Below are positions 7,971 through 15,174 of a stretch of 26,516 bases of DNA, piece by piece; the stretch's first letter is position 1; each line of letters opens with the position of its first letter. Origin of the DNA: Clostridiales bacterium UBA1206 (GTDB lineage Bacteria > Bacillota > Clostridia > Oscillospirales > CAG-382); NCBI GenBank assembly GCA_002310055.1, contig DBXS01000018.1, positions 24,052-50,567 of the forward strand, read 5' to 3'. Below the pieces are notes generated by a model that saw only the letters and a list, made by a program, of their open reading frames with translations, was not told the DNA's origin and made no database searches. The position numbers were made by a program, and so were the translations under genes.

Positions 7971-8084
7971 ATGAAAGTCAAACCTTCTGTAAAGAAGATG
8001 TGCGAAAAATGCAAGATCATCAAACGCAAGGGCAGAGTAATGGTCATTTGCGAAAATCCCAAACACAAGCAGAGACAAGGTTAA
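7971..8084 (+). CDS. rpmJ: 50S ribosomal protein L36 (zinc-binding)
   Basis: This 37-residue protein begins MKVKPSVKKMCEKCK and has C11, C14, C27 and H32, the zinc site of C+ L36. L36 is the smallest large-subunit protein and stabilises 23S rRNA. A GGAGGT site (7957-7962) precedes the ATG. It lies between infA and rpsM, as is standard. Confidence 0.97.
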   Translation: MKVKPSVKKMCEKCKIIKRKGRVMVICENPKHKQRQG

Positions 8085-8099
8085 AAGAGAGGTGTAACA

Positions 8100-8468
8100 A
8101 TGGCACGTATTTCCGGCGTTGACATTCCCAACGCAAAGCGTGTTGAGATCGGTCTCACCTATATCTACGGTATAGGCAGAAGCCGTTCCAACGAAATACT
8201 CAAGAAAACCGGTATAAACCCCGACACTCGCTGCAAAGATCTTACCGAAGACGACGTGGCCAAGCTTCGTGACGTTATCGAAAACGATTATATCGTCGAA
8301 GGTGACCTCAGAAGAGACGTCGCGCTCAATATCAAACGTATGGTCGAGATCGATTGCTACCGCGGTCAGCGTCACAGAAAAGGTCTCCCCGTTCGCGGCC
8401 AGAGGACCAAGACTAACGCCAGGACCAGAAAAGGCCCCGTCAAGACGATCGCCAACAAGAAGAAATAA
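8100..8468 (+). CDS. rpsM: 30S ribosomal protein S13
   Basis: The product is 122 residues. It begins MARISGVDIPNAKRVEIGLTYIYGIG and ends in the basic RGQRTKTNARTRKGPVKT tail, both S13 signatures. S13 lies at the 30S head, contacts the P-site tRNA and makes a bridge to L5. GAGAGGTG precedes the ATG. It opens the alpha-operon part of the cluster. Confidence 0.98.
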   Translation: MARISGVDIPNAKRVEIGLTYIYGIGRSRSNEILKKTGINPDTRCKDLTEDDVAKLRDVIENDYIVEGDLRRDVALNIKRMVEIDCYRGQRHRKGLPVRGQRTKTNARTRKGPVKTIANKKK

Positions 8469-8490
8469 GAGTTAAGGAGGTAAAAACCAA

Positions 8491-8889
8491 ATGGCAAAAC
8501 AGCAGAAAAAAGTTGTTTCGAAAAAACGTCGCGAGCGCAAGAACATAGCCAGCGGTGCAGCGCATATTCGTTCCAGCTTTAACAACACTATCGTTACCAT
8601 CACCGATACCCAGGGCAACGCCATTTCGTGGGCTTCCGCCGGCGGACTCAATTTCAGAGGTTCCCGCAAATCCACTCCGTTTGCCGCTCAGATGGCAGCC
8701 GAAACTGCCGCCAAAGCAGCTATGGAGCACGGACTCAAGACCGTTGAAGTCTATGTCAAAGGTCCCGGCCAGGGAAGAGAAGCCGCTATCCGCGCGCTGC
8801 AGGTCGCAGGGCTCGACATCACTTCTATTAAAGACGTAACGCCTATCCCTCACAACGGCTGCAGACCGCCCAAGAGAAGACGTGTATAA
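8491..8889 (+). CDS. rpsK: 30S ribosomal protein S11
   Basis: The product is 132 residues. Visible S11 features are HIRSSFNNTIVTITDTQGNAI, the GSRKSTPFAAQMAAE segment, VKGPGQGREAAIRAL and the C-terminal TPIPHNGCRPPKRRRV. S11 forms part of the 30S platform around the mRNA exit. AAGGAGGT precedes the ATG. Confidence 0.98.
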   Translation: MAKQQKKVVSKKRRERKNIASGAAHIRSSFNNTIVTITDTQGNAISWASAGGLNFRGSRKSTPFAAQMAAETAAKAAMEHGLKTVEVYVKGPGQGREAAIRALQVAGLDITSIKDVTPIPHNGCRPPKRRRV

Positions 8890-8916
8890 CGACAGAAAGT
8901 AATTGGAGGTTAAATA

Positions 8917-9549
8917 ATGGCAAGATATACAGGACCCGCTTGCAGGCTTTGCCGCAAGGAAGGCGTCAAACTCATGCTCAAAGGCGACAGATGCTATTCC
9001 GACAAATGCTCTTTTGACAGACGTCAGAAAGCTCCCGGTCAGCACGGCGCCAACTCCGGCAGAAGAAGACCCAAAGAATACGGTCTCCAGCTCCGCGAGA
9101 AACAGAAAGCAAAGAGATATTATGGTATTTTAGAGAAGCAGTTTAAGAACTACTTTGTCAAAGCCGACAAAAAAGAAGGGCAGACCGGCGAAAACCTGCT
9201 TACCCTTATCGAACGTCGCCTTGACAACGTGGTTTACCGTATGGGTATGGCCGAAAGCCGCAGAGAAGCCCGCCAGCTCGTACGCCACGGTCACTTCACC
9301 GTAAACGGCAAAAAGGTCAACATCCCCTCGTTCATCGTCAAACTGAACGACGTGGTCGCTGTTGCCGAACAGAGCCGCAAATCTGCAAGAATTAAAATGC
9401 TTGTCGAAAATATCAGCGGGAAGACCATTCCCGCATGGCTGAGCGTTGACAAAGAAAACGGCGTCGCTACAGTCGCAGCATTACCTAAGAGAGAAGATGT
9501 GGACTTCCCGTTCGAAGAACACCTCATCGTGGAGTTGTATTCCAAATAA
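8917..9549 (+). CDS. rpsD: 30S ribosomal protein S4 (zinc-binding form)
   Basis: The product is 210 residues. The N-terminus holds C9, C12, C26 and C31, the four-cysteine form of S4. An S4 RNA-binding domain follows (LDNVVYRMGMAESRREARQLVRHGHFTVNGKKV, residues about 99-131). S4 starts 16S rRNA assembly and affects fidelity. Its place between rpsK and rpoA is as in Clostridia and proteobacteria but unlike Bacillus subtilis, where rpsD stands alone. A TTGGAGGT site precedes the ATG. Confidence 0.98.
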   Translation: MARYTGPACRLCRKEGVKLMLKGDRCYSDKCSFDRRQKAPGQHGANSGRRRPKEYGLQLREKQKAKRYYGILEKQFKNYFVKADKKEGQTGENLLTLIERRLDNVVYRMGMAESRREARQLVRHGHFTVNGKKVNIPSFIVKLNDVVAVAEQSRKSARIKMLVENISGKTIPAWLSVDKENGVATVAALPKREDVDFPFEEHLIVELYSK

Positions 9550-9573
9550 AAACGACCATAGGAGGATTTCATT

Positions 9574-10524
9574 ATGATCGAAATCGAAAGACCGAGCATT
9601 ACTACCGCAGAAGTAAGCGAAGATGGAAAACACGGCACTTTTGTTATCGAACCTCTTGAACGTGGTTATGGCATTACGCTTGGGAACTCACTCAGAAGAG
9701 TCCTTCTCAGTTCGCTCCCCGGCGTGGCCGCAACGAGCATAAAGATCGACGGCGTACTTCACGAAATGTCCACTGTAAAAGGCGTTAAGGAAGATGTTAC
9801 CGAAATAGTCCTCAATATCAAACGCGTGGTCGCCAAGCTTTACTGCAATACGCCCAAGACCGTTTATATCAAGGAAGTCGGCTGCACCGAAATAACCGCC
9901 GGCAACATTGTTTGCGACAGCGATATAGAAATACTCAACCCCGAACTTCACATAGCTACGCTCGAAGAAGGCGCAACGTTCTATATGGAAATCACCTTCG
10001 ATCACGGCAGAGGCTACGTTTCTTCCGACAGGAACAAACAGAACGGCGCTCCCGTTATCGGCACCATATATACCGATTCCATATACACACCGGTCAAAAA
10101 CTGCAATTTCAACGTGCAGAACACCCGTGTAGGCAACATTACCGATTACGATAAGCTCACGCTCGACCTTACGACCAACGGCGTCATCAACGCCAAAGAG
10201 GCCGTTTCGCTCGCCGCTAAAATACTCAGCGAGCATCTGTATCTGTTTATCGATCTTTCCGACGAGGCGAAGAACGCCGAAGTTATGGTGGAAAGCAAAG
10301 AAGCAGTAAAAGAAAAAGTGCTGGATATGACTATCGAAGAACTCGATATGTCGGTGCGCTCGTTCAACTGCCTCAAACGCGCAGGTATAGACACGGTAGA
10401 AGACCTTATCAACCGTACCGAGGAGGATATGATAAAAGTCCGCAACCTCGGCAAGAAATCTTTGGAAGAAGTGATCCAGAAGCTGAGCTCGCTGGGACTT
10501 TCTCTGAAGAAATCAGACGAATAA
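9574..10524 (+). CDS. rpoA: DNA-directed RNA polymerase subunit alpha
   Basis: The product is 316 residues. The N-terminal domain has GYGITLGNSLRRVLLSSLPG (dimerisation and beta/beta' assembly), and the C-terminal domain has the helix-hairpin pattern MSVRSFNCLKRAGIDTVEDL, then KVRNLGKKSLEEV, which contacts UP elements and activators. The length is normal. ATAGGAGGA precedes the ATG. It lies between rpsD and rplQ as usual. Confidence 0.98.
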   Translation: MIEIERPSITTAEVSEDGKHGTFVIEPLERGYGITLGNSLRRVLLSSLPGVAATSIKIDGVLHEMSTVKGVKEDVTEIVLNIKRVVAKLYCNTPKTVYIKEVGCTEITAGNIVCDSDIEILNPELHIATLEEGATFYMEITFDHGRGYVSSDRNKQNGAPVIGTIYTDSIYTPVKNCNFNVQNTRVGNITDYDKLTLDLTTNGVINAKEAVSLAAKILSEHLYLFIDLSDEAKNAEVMVESKEAVKEKVLDMTIEELDMSVRSFNCLKRAGIDTVEDLINRTEEDMIKVRNLGKKSLEEVIQKLSSLGLSLKKSDE

Positions 10525-10554
10525 CGCAAAAATTTACAAAGGAGGCAAACCGAA

Positions 10555-10938
10555 ATGCCCGGAACAAGAAAATTAGGCAGAGTTACCGCGCACAGGATGT
10601 CTATGCTCAAAGGCATGGTCACGTTCCTTCTGGAAAACGGCAAGCTTGAAACTACCGTTACCCGCGCCAAAGAAGTCAGCGCTCTCGCCGAAAAGATAAT
10701 CACCATAGGCAAAGACAACACCCTTGCTTCCAAGAGACGCGTTCTCGCGTTCCTTCAGAAGGAAGACGTAGTTTATAAGCTTTTCAATCAGATCGCTCCT
10801 TTCTATGCAGAAAGAAACGGCGGTTATACCGCTGTTTATAAAGTCGGTCCCCGCCGCGGCGACGGCGCCGAAATGGCGCTCATCACGCTCGTCGACGCAG
10901 ATAAGCTTTATAAGAAGACCGAAAAGAAATCCAAGTAA
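10555..10938 (+). CDS. rplQ: 50S ribosomal protein L17
   Basis: The product is 127 residues. The L17 pattern is clear: RKLGRVTAHRMSMLKGMVTFLLENGKLETTVTRAKEV at the N-terminus and FYAERNGGYTAVYKVGPRRGDGAEMALITLV at the C-terminus. L17 lies at the exit tunnel. It is the last gene of the superoperon, and a strong terminator follows 15 nt after the stop. AAAGGAGG precedes the ATG. Confidence 0.98.
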   Translation: MPGTRKLGRVTAHRMSMLKGMVTFLLENGKLETTVTRAKEVSALAEKIITIGKDNTLASKRRVLAFLQKEDVVYKLFNQIAPFYAERNGGYTAVYKVGPRRGDGAEMALITLVDADKLYKKTEKKSK

Positions 10939-10953
10939 TTCATTATTCTTTTT

Positions 10954-10987
10954 CAAAAACGGCAGGACGCGCGTCTTGCCGTTTTTG
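10954..10987 (+). terminator. Rho-independent terminator of the ribosomal superoperon
   Basis: CAAAAACGGCAGGAC pairs with GTCTTGCCGTTTTTG (one G-T wobble) around a GCGC loop: 15 base pairs. The A run on the 5' arm and the T run on the 3' arm mean the U-tract is inside the stem, so it could also act on the opposite strand. It lies just after rplQ. Confidence 0.9.
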
Positions 10988-10999
10988 ACAAAAAACGGG

Positions 11000-11209
11000 G
11001 TGATATTTACGGATAATCTCGTGGGAAAACTCATACTTCACGGCGGCGAAAAGGTGCTGATCCGCTTCAGCAGCGGCGATACCGAAAAAGCGGTATACAA
11101 AGAGACCATAGGCTACACCAACTATTTCGTGTGCGAAAACGGCAGGGAACTGAAACTATCCAACCACTTTATGGATATGAAAGACATAACCGTTTCGCTC
11201 GACAAATAG
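11000..11209 (+). CDS. Hypothetical 69-residue protein between two terminators
   Basis: The ORF runs from GTG at 11000 to TAG at 11207-11209. I do not recognise the family. The protein is soluble, mixed alpha/beta in appearance and without Cys clusters or membrane segments; it has GEKVLIRFSSGDTE and a beta-like GYTNYFVCENGRELKL stretch. Codon choice (GGC, ATA, GAA, CTC) is like that of neighbouring genes, which supports coding. The start is uncertain: no good ribosome binding site precedes the GTG (only ACGGGG, nearly adjacent), and the only other upstream candidate, TTG 10976, lies in the terminator arm. It begins 12 nt after the superoperon terminator and has no visible promoter of its own. 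Confidence 0.55.
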   Translation: MIFTDNLVGKLILHGGEKVLIRFSSGDTEKAVYKETIGYTNYFVCENGRELKLSNHFMDMKDITVSLDK

Positions 11210-11220
11210 CGCAAAAACGT

Positions 11221-11249
11221 AAGGCGGCAAACGATTTTGCCGCCTTTTT
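11221..11249 (+). terminator. Rho-independent terminator after the 69-residue ORF
   Basis: AAGGCGGCAAA and TTTGCCGCCTT form an 11-bp perfect stem with a CGAT loop, followed by further T residues. It starts 11 nt after the TAG of the small ORF and insulates the lipoprotein promoter downstream. Confidence 0.92.
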
Positions 11250-11293
11250 ACTGTTTTGGCAGGGATTTGAGCCGTTTTTTTGCGTATAACCTC

Positions 11294-11322
11294 TTGACAT
11301 TTGCGCTCTGTATGGTTATAAT
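11294..11322 (+). promoter_or_regulatory. Consensus sigma-70/sigma-A promoter of the lipoprotein gene
   Basis: TTGACA at 11294-11299 and TATAAT at 11317-11322 are separated by exactly 17 bp. The predicted transcript starts near 11329, leaving a leader of about 25 nt that carries TTGGAGGAG before the ATG at 11354. No operator-like repeat was noticed. Such a perfect match predicts strong constitutive expression. Confidence 0.93.
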
Positions 11323-11353
11323 ATATCACACCAATAAATTGGAGGAGAATAAT

Positions 11354-12862
11354 ATGAAAAAACGTTTGATTGCCATTCTTCTTGCGGCTATGCTCGTGTT
11401 CACTCTTGCCCTCACTTCCTGCGGCAACAGCGAAACGACTTCCAACGAAGAATCCAAACCCGATCAGTCCGTCGAAGCAAGTTCCGAACCCGAACCCGCT
11501 TCCGTGGAAGAAAGCTCCGAACCCGAACCCGCTTCCGTTGAAGAGAGTTCCGAACCCGAGCCCGCTTCCGTTGAAGAATCGAGCGAAGAACCCAGTGAAC
11601 CCGAAGACGAACCGGACAGCTATTTCTGGTTCCATCTCGACGAAATTCCCGAAGGCAACCAGGCAGACCTCACTTTCAAGGTCCCCGGTGAGATCCTTGA
11701 TGACGGCGACGTTACTTTCACCGCACTCGTTTATTTCGACGAGGATATCCAGGGCAGCGGTTTCGGTTACGTAAACTGCTATTCCTATTTCAGCGAAGAA
11801 AACTACAGAAACTTTGATTACCTCATTTGCTGGAACGACTTTGCAACGTCTTCCAACACTCCCAGGGGCGTATGGAAAGAAGTTTCCTACACCTGCAACC
11901 CCTACAACCACACCTACGGCAGCACAAAAGTTGAATCCGTCGGCGGCAAAGCCACTCCCGAATTCGTAGCTCTCGGCGTCGGTTTCTACATGGGCACCGG
12001 TACTGTTAAAGTTGCCCGCCTTTCCGCCACTCAGGATGGCGAAGAGATCTGGTCCATAGATTTTGCGGACGGTCCCAAACTCGAAGAAGGGTCTCCTCTG
12101 CTTCCGTCCAACCAGGCCTGGCTCGCCTGCGGTCCCGAAGATGAAGGCACCGTTTGGGGCGTCGAAGCTCCCAACGCCGTCATCGAAGTTTCCGATGACG
12201 AACCCAGCGAAGAACCCAGCGAAGAACCCAGCGAAGAACCCAGCGAACCCGCGGACGAAGAGCCCGAAGGATATCTCTGGCTTACCGGCGTAGGCGACGA
12301 TGCCGTCGACCCCTCGATCCATTTTAAAGTTCCCGGCTCGCTGATCAAAGACGCGCCCATCACCATCAAAGCGCTCGTTAAATTCAGCGAAGACTGCCAG
12401 CCCAACAACGGCTGCGTGTTCCTTAACATGTATTCTTACGAGCAGGACGAGATCGATGACTTCACATATCTCATTACCTTCGTTGATTACGCAAAGGATT
12501 CCACCGTTGAAAAAGGCAAATGGGTAGAGATCGACACTTCCGATCCCAGCGGCGGTCCCAGCTACTACCCTAACCTTAACCCGCATGACGGTACTTACGG
12601 CAGCTACGGCGGCAAGAAAGTAGATCCCGCTGTCGTTACTCTCGGTATCGGCTTCTATCTTGCTTCCGGCACCATCTACGTCGGCTATATCAGCGTAGAG
12701 CAGGACGGCGAAGAGATCTGGGGCATCGATTTCTCCGAAGGCTTCGACGTCGATGACAGCGACGACCTCAATGATATCGCCAACATTAAAAATATGAACG
12801 CCGAAACCAAAGACGTTACCTGGGGCAGCGTGACTCCCGTTATCGTCGTCGACGACGAATGA
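11354..12862 (+). CDS. Secreted lipoprotein with two copies of an unidentified domain
   Basis: The start at 11354 follows GGAGGAG; an upstream in-frame ATG lies in the terminator and is rejected. The product is 502 residues. Residues 1-22 form a lipoprotein signal peptide with lipobox LTSC and acylated C23. Next comes an acidic Ser/Glu/Pro linker with three copies of SEPEPASVEES (44-76). Two homologous domains follow, about 89-279 and 307-500. Both have FKVPG near the start, an ALGVGFYMGTGT / TLGIGFYLASGT strand pair, QDGEEIW(S/G)IDF, and a closing WG-x-P-VI-V segment. A second EEPS-repeat linker (about 282-297) separates them. The rich beta pattern and aromatic residues resemble carbohydrate-binding modules, but I cannot name the family. 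No catalytic motif is visible. It is likely an abundant surface-anchored binding protein. Confidence 0.9.
   Translation: MKKRLIAILLAAMLVFTLALTSCGNSETTSNEESKPDQSVEASSEPEPASVEESSEPEPASVEESSEPEPASVEESSEEPSEPEDEPDSYFWFHLDEIPEGNQADLTFKVPGEILDDGDVTFTALVYFDEDIQGSGFGYVNCYSYFSEENYRNFDYLICWNDFATSSNTPRGVWKEVSYTCNPYNHTYGSTKVESVGGKATPEFVALGVGFYMGTGTVKVARLSATQDGEEIWSIDFADGPKLEEGSPLLPSNQAWLACGPEDEGTVWGVEAPNAVIEVSDDEPSEEPSEEPSEEPSEPADEEPEGYLWLTGVGDDAVDPSIHFKVPGSLIKDAPITIKALVKFSEDCQPNNGCVFLNMYSYEQDEIDDFTYLITFVDYAKDSTVEKGKWVEIDTSDPSGGPSYYPNLNPHDGTYGSYGGKKVDPAVVTLGIGFYLASGTIYVGYISVEQDGEEIWGIDFSEGFDVDDSDDLNDIANIKNMNAETKDVTWGSVTPVIVVDDE
11483..11581 (+). repeat. Three tandem 33-bp in-frame repeats
   Basis: Three near-identical 33-bp units each encode SEPEPASVEES in the first linker of the lipoprotein. 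Synonymous differences between the units (GTG/GTT, GAA/GAG, AGC/AGT) show that they are not brand-new duplications. Confidence 0.9.
12200..12247 (+). repeat. 12-bp tandem repeat encoding EPSE units
   Basis: The unit GAACCCAGCGAA is repeated about four times without change, encoding the EPSE linker between the two lipoprotein domains. The identity of the copies suggests recent slippage and possible length variation between strains. Confidence 0.88.
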
Positions 12863-12894
12863 TCGTACATAAGCATTAAAGCATAAAACAAAAC

Positions 12895-12928
12895 AACGCG
12901 GCTTTCGGTCCGACCGAAAGCCGCGTTT
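12895..12928. terminator. Bidirectional terminator between convergent genes
   Basis: AACGCGGCTTTCGGT and ACCGAAAGCCGCGTT form a perfect 15-bp stem with a CCG loop. It is flanked by A-rich sequence on the left (AAAACAAAAC) and T-rich sequence on the right (TTTATTATTTTA), so it can end the lipoprotein transcript rightward and the murD operon leftward. Confidence 0.93.
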
Positions 12929-12941
12929 ATTATTTTATCTG

Positions 12942-14171
12942 TCATATCCCGAGTATTTGTTTTGCGGCGGTGAGTATGCCGTATTTCCCGCTTTCATAAG
13001 TCAGGCCGCCCTGAAGATAAACGTCGTAGGGCGGACGCATGGGGCCGTCGGCGGAAAGTTCTATGGAAGAACCCTGCACGAACGCGCCCGCCGCCATTAT
13101 GACCTGATCCGCGTAGCCGGGCATATCTCCCGGAACGGGGGTCGCGAACGAATCTACGGGCGAACCGGACTGTATCCCGCGGCAGAAAGCGATAAGGTTT
13201 TCGGGAGTGCGCATGGATATTATCTGCACTATGTCTTCGCGCATCTCAAACGGATCCGGCAAAACGTCAAAACCCAGCTTTTTGAACAGCAGGGCCGCGA
13301 AATGCGCGGTCTTTTTTGCGTTCGCCACGGTGTGCGGCGCGTAGAACAGCCCTTTTATTATACTTTTGTTCTGCCCTAACGAGGCGCCCTGTTCGCATCC
13401 CAGTCCGGGCACGGTAAGCCGCGTCGCCGCAAGCTCTACGCATTCGCGCGTGCCGCAGCAATACCCGCCGGTTTCCGCCATTCCGCCGCCTATGTTCTTG
13501 ATGAGCGAGCCCGCCATAAGGTCGGCGCGCGGTTCCGTGACGTTGGTGAATTCGCCGTAGCAGTTGTCCACAAACACGTAAACGTCGCGCACCTGCTTGA
13601 CGGCATCGTAAAGCGTCGTGATCTCATCGGCGGTCAGCGTCCGGCGCGAAGCGTACCCCTTGGAACGCTGGACGTGGAGCACTTTAATGCTTTCATCTTC
13701 GCGCACGGTGCGCAGTATCTGCGGGATATCGAGATATTTGCCGTCCACAAGCGGCGTTTCGCGGTATTTCACGCCCAGATCGGCGAGCGAACCGGGCTCG
13801 TTGTGAAAACCTATAACGCTTTCGAGCGTGTCGTAGGGTTTGCCGCTCACGGCGTAAAGAGTGTCGCCCGGGCGCAGGAGCCCGAACAGACATATGCCTA
13901 TGGCGTGCGTGCCCGAAACTATGCTGTGCCGCACGAAACCGGCTTCGCAGCCGAGCACGCGGGCAAAGAGTCTATCCGCCAGATCGCGGCCGTCGTCGTT
14001 GTGGCCGTAGCCTGTGGTGGGGTTGAAATGCCGTTCCGAAAGCCCTTCTTCGGCAAACGCGCGCATCACTTTTTGAGTGTTGGCGTACGAAATGCGGTCG
14101 AGCTCCGCGAACACGCCGCAAAGCTCTTTTTCGCATTCTTCCGCCAGCAAAAGCAGTTGTTGTTCAGTCAT
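12942..14171 (-). CDS. PLP-dependent enzyme, methionine gamma-lyase/aluminium-resistance family
   Basis: The product is 409 residues. Overall sequence matches the family annotated as 'aluminium resistance protein' or 'methionine gamma-lyase family protein' (YnbB-like), a fold-type I PLP group. The likely Schiff-base lysine is K225 in SLIKNIGGG, and D202 in VDNCYGEF is the expected pyridine-ring ligand. The N-terminal FNPTTGYGHNDDGRD and VRHSIVSGTHAI segments are also typical. The true substrate is not established. The ATG shares one base with the stop of the upstream peptidase (TAATG), so translation is coupled. It is the last gene of the murD operon. Confidence 0.9.
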   Translation of the reverse strand: MTEQQLLLLAEECEKELCGVFAELDRISYANTQKVMRAFAEEGLSERHFNPTTGYGHNDDGRDLADRLFARVLGCEAGFVRHSIVSGTHAIGICLFGLLRPGDTLYAVSGKPYDTLESVIGFHNEPGSLADLGVKYRETPLVDGKYLDIPQILRTVREDESIKVLHVQRSKGYASRRTLTADEITTLYDAVKQVRDVYVFVDNCYGEFTNVTEPRADLMAGSLIKNIGGGMAETGGYCCGTRECVELAATRLTVPGLGCEQGASLGQNKSIIKGLFYAPHTVANAKKTAHFAALLFKKLGFDVLPDPFEMREDIVQIISMRTPENLIAFCRGIQSGSPVDSFATPVPGDMPGYADQVIMAAGAFVQGSSIELSADGPMRPPYDVYLQGGLTYESGKYGILTAAKQILGI

Positions 14172-15160
14172 TATTCAAATCCTTCTTCTGCTATGGCGGC
14201 AAAGAGCTTTACGCTCGCCTCGCAGTCTTTAAGGTCAATAGTTTCCACCGGCTGATGCACGTATCTGCACGGGACCGAAATGCATCCGGCATAGCACCCT
14301 GCGCCCGCCACCTGCATCGAAGCGGTGTCGGTCCCGCCCGCAAGCAGGACTTCGTACTGATATTTGATCTTGTTCTTTTCGGCGAGCTCGGCAAGGCGGT
14401 CGACTACTTTTTTGGAGCAGATGACCGACGAATCCTTTACCTTTATCGCCGCGCCGCCGCCCAGCGCGACTTCGCCGCCCTGCGAACCTATGGTATCGTA
14501 GGTCGGGGTGACGTCGCAGGCGATGCCGTAAAGGGGAAGAATGGCGTTCGCAGCGGCTTTGGAACCGCGCAGACCGACTTCCTCCTGGGTCGTGAACACG
14601 AAATAGGTGTCGTAAGCCGGGGTCTTGATGAGCTTCGCGGCTTCGGCGATCACGGCGCAGCCCAGGCGGTCGTCCATCGCTTTGCCGGCTATGCGGCGGT
14701 TGCCAAGGCGGACGATATTCTGAGTGAGCGCCAGATAATCGCCCACGTGCACTTTCTTTTCGGCGTCTTTTCTGTCTTTTGCGCCTATGTCCACGTAAAG
14801 CTTTTTGACGTTGTATTCGGTCGCGCCGCTTTCGAAGATCAGCACGCCTTTGGTGCCGTTGATGAACTCCACTTCGTGCGACGAAGAGGCGACCGCGTTG
14901 ATGCCGCCCACGTTGGAAACGCGGATATAGCCGTTCTTTTCTATATAAGTGACCACAAAGCCTATCTCGTCCATATGCGCGGCGAACATCATGCGCTTGC
15001 TCGAGTCTTTGCCTTTTTTAAAGCAGATCAGGTTGCCCATTGGATCGGTGGTTATGGAATCGGCGTAAGGCGCCATATCTTCGGCTATAACGTCGGCGAG
15101 ATATTTCTCGCTGCCGGTGACCGAAAAGCAGGATATGTATTTTTTGATCGTGTTATACAT
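14171..15160 (-). CDS. M42 family metallopeptidase (copy 3 of operon)
   Basis: The product is 329 residues. M42 (FrvX/TET/PepA-like glutamyl or leucyl aminopeptidase) enzymes are di-metal exopeptidases that usually form 12-subunit tetrahedra. All key residues are visible: H62 and D64 in AHMDE, D163/D164 in AMDDR, catalytic E193 and metal ligand E194 in TQEEVG, D216 in CDVTP, and H302 in RYVHQP. A GGGGGA site precedes the ATG by about 10 nt. It is 14 nt downstream of the second copy. Which peptides it cuts cannot be told from sequence. Confidence 0.95.
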   Translation of the reverse strand: MYNTIKKYISCFSVTGSEKYLADVIAEDMAPYADSITTDPMGNLICFKKGKDSSKRMMFAAHMDEIGFVVTYIEKNGYIRVSNVGGINAVASSSHEVEFINGTKGVLIFESGATEYNVKKLYVDIGAKDRKDAEKKVHVGDYLALTQNIVRLGNRRIAGKAMDDRLGCAVIAEAAKLIKTPAYDTYFVFTTQEEVGLRGSKAAANAILPLYGIACDVTPTYDTIGSQGGEVALGGGAAIKVKDSSVICSKKVVDRLAELAEKNKIKYQYEVLLAGGTDTASMQVAGAGCYAGCISVPCRYVHQPVETIDLKDCEASVKLFAAIAEEGFE

Positions 15161-15174
15161 CTTGTTCGTCCCCC

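Noticed and set aside
10805..11000. Upstream extension of the 69-residue ORF from an ATG inside rplQ
   Set aside because: The extension reads rplQ out of frame and crosses the terminator; the codon pattern becomes plausible only after about 11,000.
11483..12247. Tandem repeats considered as a CRISPR-like array
   Set aside because: The repeats are directly adjacent, have no spacers, keep the reading frame and encode a Ser/Glu/Pro linker.
12863..12941. Long inverted repeat considered as a transposon end or attachment site
   Set aside because: The two arms are only 3 nt apart and lie between convergent genes with flanking A and T runs, so a bidirectional terminator explains them fully.
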